Below, piece after piece: positions 1-7,252 of a DNA stretch of 16,975 nt. This DNA is from Candidatus Atribacteria bacterium. Its GTDB lineage: Bacteria > Bipolaricaulota > Bipolaricaulia > UBA7950 > UBA9294. The stretch lies in the NCBI GenBank assembly GCA_004525685.1, contig SPBW01000029.1, positions 1 to 16,975 of the forward strand, written 5' to 3'. Positions within the stretch are counted from its first letter, which is position 1. Every line of letters starts with the position of its first letter. The position numbers were made by a program, and so were the translations under genes. The notes beneath the pieces were generated by a model. The model did not search any database. It was not told where the DNA came from and saw only the letters and a list, made by a program, of their open reading frames with translations.

Positions 1-604
1 TCATCATTCCCCCTCGTTCGAAACGATGACGCATTGTACTCGATCGAGCAAGACTGGTCTTTGGTTCGGGAAGGTGTTGGAGGTTCTTTGGGATTTGGAG
101 GCCAAGGGAGAGGGACTGGCGCCCCTCTCCCCGGAGGGCTGGTATCGGGGGTGCGAGATGTTGAACTCGCATTACGAACAACATACTCCTAGGTTGTGAT
201 GGATTTGTGAAGACTGGATGTGGATCTTGCGAGCCCGAGCCAGTCGCTTCGTAGCAGCAACTGGGTTGTAGAGACCGCTTCGAAAGTGATGCCGCGTTCG
301 TCTGGTGTTGAGGGCCTTCTGCTTCTTTGTGCGCACATCCCTGCAATCTCGGTCCCTATGTCATGATCTGCAACCCACTTGTTCCCCAACAGGTTCACGG
401 CTAGACAGATGTGGCATGAGATCGCCACATTCTCTCACTTTCAGCAGCAGAGCCGGTTCCGCGTGATCGCAGTGTGGAGAAGAACGAAACGGATTGCCAC
501 GTCAAGTGTTGATTGGGGCAGCATTGAGATTTGCATTTGTCGCCACTTCAGTTTATCAGTGAGTGATCGTTCTAATGATAGGCTCGACTCTGGGGAGGGT
601 CATT
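1..604. other. Intergenic or decayed region with no convincing gene
   Basis: No stretch here gives a protein I recognise. The frame starting at base 1 is open to a TAG at 190-192 and could be the tail of a gene running in from the left, but its glycine-rich translation resembles nothing I know. Two other short frames (379-618 plus, 189-428 minus) begin at TTG and GTG without a Shine-Dalgarno sequence and overlap each other in opposite directions. The region holds a perfect 9-bp hairpin (106-131) and a smaller one (152-157 pairing with 166-171, 8-base loop). The promoter of the alpha-2-macroglobulin gene must lie in its right end, but no clear -35/-10 pair stands out. It may be plain intergenic DNA or the remains of a decayed gene. 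Confidence 0.5.
106..131. repeat. Perfect 9-bp inverted repeat (hairpin)
   Basis: GGGAGAGGG (106-114) pairs perfectly with CCCTCTCCC (123-131) across the 8-base loop ACTGGCGC. The stem is GC-rich and would be stable as RNA. No T-run follows on the plus strand, so it is not a standard Rho-independent terminator. It could be a structured 3' end of a gene to the left, or a dispersed genomic repeat. Confidence 0.45.
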
Positions 605-3600
605 ATGAATCAGGCTAGACGTCGTTCTTTCGCTCATAGGTCCAGTATCGCATGGATACTCACTTGCGCAGTCATTGGCCTCGGCTTCAACGCTCTCGCT
701 GGGCCAAGCGTGCTTGATCGCGTACCAGCGCGAGGAGAGGAATTGGCCGTTAAAGGATCCATCGAAATCATCTTCGATCAAGCTATGGATTCGGCTTCTG
801 TGGAGGCGGCCTGGTCCATAGAACCCGATATTGCCGGAACGTTTGATTGGCCCACAGAACAGACGTTACGCTTCACGCCCACCGCACAATGGGTGCGGGA
901 CGGAATCTATCACATCACCATCGCAGAGACGGCACAGTCGTCGCAAGAGGACCAGCTGGCAGACCAGATCACGTTCGATGTTCGTGTCGTCGGATTCCTT
1001 GAAGTGGTTCAGGTGCTACCCGCTGCAGACTCAGAGGACATTGCCGTCGATGGCAGCATCTTTCTCATGTTCAATCGGCCTGTCGTACCGTTGACAACGC
1101 TGTCTGATCCCAACTTGGCCGACCTTCCTCAACCTGTGACCATCGCCCCCTTCGTTTCAGGAAGCGGCGAATGGGTTAATACGTCCATGTATGTATTCAC
1201 TCCTGACGAGCCCCTTATCGGAGGCACCGTCTACAGCGCCACTGTGCATGCAGGATTGACAGACACGACAGGAGGACTCCTTTCCCAAGACGTGGTCTGG
1301 CAGTTCTCGACACAGAGACCTGAGGTCGTGTGGGTCTCACCTTCATCCAATGACGATCTCGTCCCCATTGACACGCAACTTCGTATGACCTTCAACATGC
1401 CGGTGTCTCTAGAGAGCGTTGAGGATCGGTTCGTTCTGAGAAAGGCGGGATTGTTCGGCGAACTGTTCGCAGTGAAAGTGGCTGGAGCGCTGTCGGGTGA
1501 TGGCAACGCGATCCTATTCACGCCCCGCGAAAGATTGGATTTTGACCAATCCTACATCCTGTCTCTCGAACCTGGAGTCACCGGTGCCCATGGTGGGCTA
1601 GGAACGCAAGATCCGCTGAATTCTCGATTCCAGACGGTCCCTCTCCCGAGAATCCTGGGAACGGATCCAGAACGCGGCGAGGCCGACGTCTATCCCTACA
1701 CTTCGTTTCTCATTCAATTCAATGCCCCCGTCGATCCCGATTCAGTGCTTGAGAACCTAACCATCCTCCCGACACCCGAACCTAGCGAAGTGTCAGGTTA
1801 CTTCCGGTCGTGGGACAATTCGTACGTCCTGCGCTTCGGTGCCGGGCCCAGTCAAGACTACGAGGTACGGATCGGACCCGATATCGTAGATCCATACGGC
1901 AATCGGACCAATCAACCGATGACGATTCGGTTCCGAACCCGCGCTTTGGATCCGACAGCATGGCTTCACGTACCAGGTCAGACGGGAACGTTCAGCACCT
2001 ATGAACAGGCTCGGCTCTTCATTGGGCACCGCAATACGGATTCGCTCACACTTACCCTGTATCGATTGACGCTCGACGACTATTTCGAGGCCACAGACAA
2101 TTGGTACAACTACACGCCCCGCAGAGCCGCACAGATCCGTAGATGGACGGTCCCCGTGACTGGCGACCTCAATGAAATTGGCTACGACCCTGTGGATCTT
2201 CTGTCAGATGGCAGGTCGCTTGATCCAGGCATCTACATGATCAACCTGGATGCAGGCGGCGTAGATTGGAATCGATGGCAGCATCGACATCTGCTCATTG
2301 CCAGCCCAACCAATCTCACAGTTAAGTCTTCTGACGAAGAAACGCTCGTTTGGGCGTGCGATCTCTCAAGTGGCGCACCCATCCCTGGCCTAATCCTTCG
2401 TGCCTATGACTCAGATGGGAAGGAACTCGAGGCGACCGTCACGGATCGGGACGGTATTGCCACGTTCGCAGGGACCGATACCTATGATTGGCGTGGCATC
2501 ACCGTAGCGAGCACATCACCGTTCATCCTGTGTAACTCGCAGTGGACGTCTGGCATCTCAATCTGGGACTTCGGCTTCTCTGCAGAAGGGGCTTCAGATG
2601 AGAGACTCTTCTTAGACACAGATCGCCCCATCTACCGCCCAGGACAAGTTGTTTCGTTCCGAGGTGTACTGCGAAGCGAACTAGACGCCGCCTACTCGCT
2701 TCCAGACCTCACACCTGTCCACGTCACAGTTCGCGACTCGAACTGGGAAGTGGTGCATGAAGATACCTATACGTTCGACACAATCGGTACATTCGCGGGT
2801 CAGCTACAACTGACTGACGATGCTGCCATTGGCACCTATCGCGTGGAGGTCGAAACCGAGGCATCCTACTACACGGACACATTTGATGTTGCAGCCTATC
2901 GAGCACCTGAGTTCCAAGTCGTTGTCACTCCGCAGGTGAATGAAATCGTCGCTGGACAGACCCTTCTCGCACTGGTTGAAGTGGAGTACTTCTTTGGAGC
3001 ACCCGTCGTAGACCAGTTACTGGATTGGAGTGTATATTCTGAAGACTATCACTTCTCTCCGCCGCAGTGGGGACGCTACACCTTCAGTGACCGAGATGAT
3101 CCGTGGTCGTGCTGGAGTTGCTGGTGGCTGCCCCGCACATCTCCATCCTCCATCCTGACGGGTTCTGGCAACACCAATACATCTGGACAACTCCTGATCG
3201 AGCTGCCAGCTGATCTTCTTCTGGAAGCACAAGAAGATGCGACGACGGGCAGTCGTTCGCTCACCATTGAGGCCACAGCCCGAGGCGTTGACGGCCAAGT
3301 TATCTCTGGGCGCGGCACAATCATCATCCATGCCGCCAACGTCTACGTCGGAGTGGCAACTGCCAGATCGGTCGCCCGCGCTGGCGACCCAACTGAACTC
3401 GACGTTCTCACTGTCGATTGGTCGGGCGAGCGTATCGCGCTGCAGGATGTTCAATACGAGATTGTCCGAAGAGAGTGGGAGAACGTCTTTGAAGAAACGG
3501 AGACGGGCGGCCATTGGACATGGACGACCCATGATGTCGATGTTGAGACCGGAACTGTCACAACCGATGTGAATGGATTCGCGCCCCTCACCTTCACACC

Positions 3601-6600
3601 TTCTGAAGGGGGGACGTACAAGATCCTTGTGTTGGTGTCTGATGCAGATGGACACGAGACGCGCTCCAGCCTGTTTGTCTGGGCCAGCGGTCCAGAAACG
3701 GTGTCCTGGAGGCGAAGCAGCGACGATCGAATCACACTCATTGCTGACAAGACGGAATACGAGGTCGGAGAGACAGCTCGCATTCTGATTCCTAGCCCCT
3801 ATGGAGAGCCTCACTGGGCACTGGTGACTGTTGAGCGAAACGGCATTCTATCCCGTGACGTGATGCTGCTTGAGTCAAACAGCACAGTTCTTGAGCTCCC
3901 CATCACGCCAAGCCATATTCCCAATATCTACGTCAGCGTGGTCCTGTTCCAAGGCTTGGAAGCAGCGCAAGCCGCGGGAAGTGACGGAGCACGTGTTGCC
4001 GAGACGAAGGTCGGATATGCGGCGTTGACTGTGTCGAGGGACCCGATGCAGCTTCACATCACCCTGCAACCCTCAGATACACAGCCTCTACCAGATACGC
4101 AGATCGCCTACGATCTGTGGGTAACAGACGACAGCGGGAATCCCGTCCGCACGGCGTTGGCATTCGACTTGGTCGATGCCGCTGTGTTGACGCTCAAGCC
4201 GAGAGTGCCCAATGCCATTCTTGATGCATTCTATGGGAATCGCGGGCTGGGGGTGTCCACGTCGAGTGGACTGACAATCTCCATCAATCGATTGGTTGCG
4301 CAGCAGCTTGAAGAGTTCGATGACTTCGGGCCGGACAAGATGGCAGATGAGGACACCGTAGGCTCGGTCTTTGCGCCCATGGCCTTGGCTGCAGACGCAG
4401 GCGGTGCAGAGCCAAACGAGATCTCAAGAAGCTCGGCCGCCGATCAGCTTCCTGAGGGAATCTCGCTACGCGAGAACTTCCAAGACACAGCGTTCTGGGA
4501 CGGCTCTATCACCACAGACGAGAAAGGCTACGCGCAGCTAGTCATCCAACTTCCCGACAATCTGACCACCTGGATTGCACGCGCCGTCGGTGCCACTGCA
4601 GATACTGAAGTCGGAGAAGCCACCTCAGAGCTTCTCGTCACCAAGCCACTGCTCGTGCGCCCGGTCACCCCTCGCTTCTTCGTGGTGGGAGATCGCGCAC
4701 GACTGCAAGCCAATGTGTCCAATCAGACCGCTGGCGATCTGCTTGCCCAAGTCACGCTTGCACAGACAGGATTGGCGCTTGAGCAGGATGCCGTCCAAAC
4801 CCTTGTCGTTCCCGCAAACGGCGAAGCATCTGTAGAGTGGTGGGTGAGGGTCCAAGACGTTTCAACTGTTGATGTCGCATTCAGTGTGGTGTCAGGGGAT
4901 CTTTCAGATGCTGCTCGACCGCGATTGACGACGGGGCCAGATGGCACGTTACGTGTCTACAAATACACGTCCCCGGAAGTCGTCGGAACTGCGGGTCAGC
5001 TGGATGAGTCCGGAAGCCGCACAGAAATCATTGGCCTGTTGCCTGATGCTGATTTGGATCGATCCGAACTGTTGATCCGATTGGAAACATCGTTGGCAGC
5101 AGCCATGATCGAGGGACTCGACTACCTCGAACACTTCGAGTATGAGTGTACAGAGCAGGTCATCAGTCGTTTCCTGCCCAATGTTCTCACTGTGCGTGCC
5201 CTCCAACAGCTCGGGATTGACAAGCCGGAGCTAGAGGAGAAGCTTCCTGGCCTAGTGACTGAAGGTATCGAGAAGCTTCATGCTCGACAGAATGGCGATG
5301 GCGGCTGGGGTTGGTGGGACAGCGATGACTCCAATCCCTATACGTCAGCCTACGCCGTCTTCAGCCTCCTTCAGGCGCGACGATCCGGTTTCGAGATTCG
5401 CACACGCATCATCGAGGACGGATTGGATTTCCTGTCCCGATCGCTCGTTTCAGCATCATCCATCTCATCGGTTTCTGTTGCCAACCGACAGGCATGGATC
5501 ACCTACGTACTGGCAGAAGGCGGCAGAGACGTTGATGCGCTGAAATCGGCACAAGGACTGTTCGATGCACGCGCCAAGCTCAGTCACTATGCGCGCGCAT
5601 GGCTGGCACTGACCCTCCATCTGTCGGGGGGAAGTGCTGGGATGATCGACACGCTTGTCGCTGATCTTTATTCAGAGGCCATCATCTCGGCGACGGGCGC
5701 TCATTGGGAGGAGACGACCCACGACTGGTGGGCGATGAATACAGACACTCGGTCAAGCGCCATCATCTTGGATGTTCTCGCACGTCTTGACCCCAGTCAG
5801 CCATTGCTTCCCAACGTCGTGCGCTGGCTGATGGTGGCGCGGAAGGGTGGCATCTGGGAGACAACTCAGGAAACCGCTTGGGCACTCATTGCTCTGACAG
5901 ACTGGATGGTAGCAAGCGGTGAATTGGCGCCCACGTATGACTTCTCTACGTCGCTGAATGGTGTAGAACTCATCGAGGGCCAAACCGACGGAGATCCTCT
6001 CGAGGAGACGATTGCTCTGTCAGTCAGTGCAAACGACCTCATCGCAGGCACTGGCAACACCCTCACCATCTCACGCGGTGACGGGAGCGGAAGGCTGTAT
6101 TACACGGCCCACCTGACGACCTACGTCCCAGTCGCAGAGATAGACGCTCTCCAGCGTGGCATCATCGTCCAGCGACAGTACGTTTCGTCCTCTTGCCCAT
6201 TCGGCGAACCCTGTGACACCCTCGAGACTGTCTCTGCTGGAGATGAGATCCAGGTACGCCTGACCCTCATCGCGCCGCATGACTTGTACTACGTCGTCAT
6301 TGAGGATCCATTCCCGGCAGGTTGCGAAGCCATCGATCCCGCCTTGGCCACGACGAGCTTGGCAGCAACTGAGCCCGGTTTGTACAGAGAAACAGATGAC
6401 GACTGGAGTTGGTGGTGGTCCTGGTGGTGGCGCTGGTACTCTCGCTCGGAGTTCCGCGACGAGAAGGTCGTGCTGTTCGCCGAGACACTGCCTGCGGGCA
6501 CCTACACCTTCCAGTACACCCTGCGTGCGGTAGTGCCCGGGACATATGGCGTGCTGCCCACCCTGGCGCAGGAGTTCTACTTCCCTGAGGTGTTCGGACG

Positions 6601-6643
6601 CTCGGCTGGGCGAAGTCTCGTCATCAGCACTGAAGAAGACTAA
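605..6643 (+). CDS. Large secreted alpha-2-macroglobulin family protein with thioester
   Basis: This 2012-residue envelope protein belongs to the bacterial alpha-2-macroglobulin family, protease traps that bind attackers covalently after bait cleavage. ATG 605 is chosen because GGGGAGGG lies about 6 bases upstream; a start at 563 would put extra residues before a normal signal peptide (about 1-32, cut after ALA). There is no lipobox cysteine, unlike E. coli YfhM. Domains: four Ig-like (Big_5-type) about 33-130, 133-240, 240-347 and 348-447; MG/A2M_N with DRPIYRPGQ at 673-681; a probable bait region 1236-1288; the A2M domain from about 1290; the thioester domain with CTEQ at 1515-1518 and GGWGWW near 1565; and a C-terminal MG10-like domain. 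Tryptophan clusters occur at 834-841 and 1934-1944. It is longer than YfhM (about 1650 residues), mainly because of the Ig-like domains. No pbpC partner is adjacent. Family assignment is firm; the target proteases are unknown. Confidence 0.93.
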   Translation: MNQARRRSFAHRSSIAWILTCAVIGLGFNALAGPSVLDRVPARGEELAVKGSIEIIFDQAMDSASVEAAWSIEPDIAGTFDWPTEQTLRFTPTAQWVRDGIYHITIAETAQSSQEDQLADQITFDVRVVGFLEVVQVLPAADSEDIAVDGSIFLMFNRPVVPLTTLSDPNLADLPQPVTIAPFVSGSGEWVNTSMYVFTPDEPLIGGTVYSATVHAGLTDTTGGLLSQDVVWQFSTQRPEVVWVSPSSNDDLVPIDTQLRMTFNMPVSLESVEDRFVLRKAGLFGELFAVKVAGALSGDGNAILFTPRERLDFDQSYILSLEPGVTGAHGGLGTQDPLNSRFQTVPLPRILGTDPERGEADVYPYTSFLIQFNAPVDPDSVLENLTILPTPEPSEVSGYFRSWDNSYVLRFGAGPSQDYEVRIGPDIVDPYGNRTNQPMTIRFRTRALDPTAWLHVPGQTGTFSTYEQARLFIGHRNTDSLTLTLYRLTLDDYFEATDNWYNYTPRRAAQIRRWTVPVTGDLNEIGYDPVDLLSDGRSLDPGIYMINLDAGGVDWNRWQHRHLLIASPTNLTVKSSDEETLVWACDLSSGAPIPGLILRAYDSDGKELEATVTDRDGIATFAGTDTYDWRGITVASTSPFILCNSQWTSGISIWDFGFSAEGASDERLFLDTDRPIYRPGQVVSFRGVLRSELDAAYSLPDLTPVHVTVRDSNWEVVHEDTYTFDTIGTFAGQLQLTDDAAIGTYRVEVETEASYYTDTFDVAAYRAPEFQVVVTPQVNEIVAGQTLLALVEVEYFFGAPVVDQLLDWSVYSEDYHFSPPQWGRYTFSDRDDPWSCWSCWWLPRTSPSSILTGSGNTNTSGQLLIELPADLLLEAQEDATTGSRSLTIEATARGVDGQVISGRGTIIIHAANVYVGVATARSVARAGDPTELDVLTVDWSGERIALQDVQYEIVRREWENVFEETETGGHWTWTTHDVDVETGTVTTDVNGFAPLTFTPSEGGTYKILVLVSDADGHETRSSLFVWASGPETVSWRRSSDDRITLIADKTEYEVGETARILIPSPYGEPHWALVTVERNGILSRDVMLLESNSTVLELPITPSHIPNIYVSVVLFQGLEAAQAAGSDGARVAETKVGYAALTVSRDPMQLHITLQPSDTQPLPDTQIAYDLWVTDDSGNPVRTALAFDLVDAAVLTLKPRVPNAILDAFYGNRGLGVSTSSGLTISINRLVAQQLEEFDDFGPDKMADEDTVGSVFAPMALAADAGGAEPNEISRSSAADQLPEGISLRENFQDTAFWDGSITTDEKGYAQLVIQLPDNLTTWIARAVGATADTEVGEATSELLVTKPLLVRPVTPRFFVVGDRARLQANVSNQTAGDLLAQVTLAQTGLALEQDAVQTLVVPANGEASVEWWVRVQDVSTVDVAFSVVSGDLSDAARPRLTTGPDGTLRVYKYTSPEVVGTAGQLDESGSRTEIIGLLPDADLDRSELLIRLETSLAAAMIEGLDYLEHFEYECTEQVISRFLPNVLTVRALQQLGIDKPELEEKLPGLVTEGIEKLHARQNGDGGWGWWDSDDSNPYTSAYAVFSLLQARRSGFEIRTRIIEDGLDFLSRSLVSASSISSVSVANRQAWITYVLAEGGRDVDALKSAQGLFDARAKLSHYARAWLALTLHLSGGSAGMIDTLVADLYSEAIISATGAHWEETTHDWWAMNTDTRSSAIILDVLARLDPSQPLLPNVVRWLMVARKGGIWETTQETAWALIALTDWMVASGELAPTYDFSTSLNGVELIEGQTDGDPLEETIALSVSANDLIAGTGNTLTISRGDGSGRLYYTAHLTTYVPVAEIDALQRGIIVQRQYVSSSCPFGEPCDTLETVSAGDEIQVRLTLIAPHDLYYVVIEDPFPAGCEAIDPALATTSLAATEPGLYRETDDDWSWWWSWWWRWYSRSEFRDEKVVLFAETLPAGTYTFQYTLRAVVPGTYGVLPTLAQEFYFPEVFGRSAGRSLVISTEED

Positions 6644-6647
6644 TCAG

Positions 6648-7052
6648 CTAGTATCCGCGAAGGATCTGAATAGCGTGGGCGTTGTTGGAGCAAGTCAAAA
6701 CCACGACGCCCACTTTTCCTTCCTCGGGAACAGATACGTGAAGATCATTGATCGAGATGTCCTTTCGCGCCAGTGCTTCGCTTGCGCGCCTCAGGAACCC
6801 TGGATGATGTGGCAACTCCATCATCACAACATCTCGTTCGCTGATGTCGAACCCCGCGTCGCGCAGGGCGTCACTGGCATAGGACTGCGATGTGGTGAGC
6901 ACGTGGACAACCGCTTCGCCGTCGGCTGAATACAGGCGCACAGACAGGAGATTGATCCCCATCTCCGACAGCGCGCGCGTAATGGTCGCCAGCACGCCGA
7001 CCTGATCGGGAGAACGCAGCACAATCTCTTGCTGTAATCGGGCTTCAATCAT
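6648..7052 (-). CDS. Tandem ACT-domain protein, putative amino-acid-sensing regulator
   Basis: This 134-residue cytoplasmic protein consists of two ACT domains and nothing else. ACT1 (about 9-55) has the typical start DQVGVLATITRAL followed by GINLLSVRLYS. ACT2 (about 76-128) has HHPGFLRRASEALARK followed by ISINDLHVSVP. ACT domains bind amino acids and control enzymes or transcription; paired-ACT proteins without a catalytic domain include the GcvR type, though this one is shorter and too diverged to name. ATG 7052 is preferred over a GTG at 7097 because AAGAAGG lies about 8 bases upstream of it and the extra 15 residues are not ACT-like. The gene converges on the alpha-2-macroglobulin gene with four bases between stop codons, and is divergent from the giant PKD gene. 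Ligand and target cannot be read from the sequence. Confidence 0.85.
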   Translation of the reverse strand: MIEARLQQEIVLRSPDQVGVLATITRALSEMGINLLSVRLYSADGEAVVHVLTTSQSYASDALRDAGFDISERDVVMMELPHHPGFLRRASEALARKDISINDLHVSVPEEGKVGVVVLTCSNNAHAIQILRGY

Positions 7053-7173
7053 CGCTATGCCTTCTTCGTGTGCCCTTGACCATAGCCAATCGCCCACGCT
7101 CTACGCAGGGGCACCTGGCTCACGTGCGACGGACATTTGCCGCATAAGCCCGTCCCCTCGAATCTGGTCACTC

Positions 7174-7196
7174 AATGGGCATACCAATGTCCCATT
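7174..7196. promoter_or_regulatory. Imperfect palindrome in the divergent intergenic region
   Basis: AATGGGCAT (7174-7182) pairs with ATGTCCCATT (7187-7196) around the loop ACCA, with one unpaired T at 7190. It lies between two divergently transcribed genes, about 57 bases before the preferred start of the PKD protein. No T-run follows, so an operator or 5' UTR structure is more likely than a terminator. Confidence 0.3.
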
Positions 7197-7220
7197 CCCG
7201 TTGAGGTGCGGTCCTTTCCG

Positions 7221-7238
7221 ATGTGTCCTACATCACAT
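7221..7238. promoter_or_regulatory. CRP/FNR-family-like operator
   Basis: The 18-mer ATGTGTCCTACATCACAT matches the CRP core ATGTGA-N6-TCACAT at 11 of 12 defined positions. It sits in the divergent region between the ACT-domain gene and the large PKD gene, 14 bases before ATG 7253. That is downstream of where an activator normally binds, so it would fit repression, or activation if the true start is ATG 7289. The presence of a CRP-family regulator in this organism is inferred, not seen. Confidence 0.4.
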
Positions 7239-7252
7239 ACGGTTTATGCGTC

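Noticed and set aside
152..171. Possible tRNA fragment around GATGTTGAACTCGC
   Set aside because: Only one short stem forms; no cloverleaf, anticodon arm or CCA end can be drawn around it.
1..192. Open frame from base 1 to TAG at 190-192 as the tail of an upstream gene
   Set aside because: Its translation is glycine-rich and unfamiliar, and it spans the perfect hairpin. Only about 63 residues are visible, so coding cannot be supported.
189..428. 79-residue minus-strand frame upstream of the alpha-2-macroglobulin gene
   Set aside because: It starts at GTG without a ribosome site, matches no family I know and overlaps an opposite frame.
530..559. TTTGCA-N18-TATCAG as promoter of the alpha-2-macroglobulin gene
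   Set aside because: Each box matches only four of six consensus bases, which is near chance. The position is plausible but unproven.
379..618. 79-residue plus-strand frame starting at TTG
   Set aside because: It has no ribosome site, runs into the start of the alpha-2-macroglobulin gene and gives an unrecognised basic sequence.
3017..3814. 265-residue minus-strand frame inside the alpha-2-macroglobulin gene
   Set aside because: It is a shadow of the real gene: no family resemblance, atypical composition, and the plus frame shows a continuous domain series.
7223..7252. GTG 7223 as start of the giant PKD protein
   Set aside because: The codon lies inside the CRP-like palindrome, has no Shine-Dalgarno at proper distance, and adds residues before a normal signal peptide.
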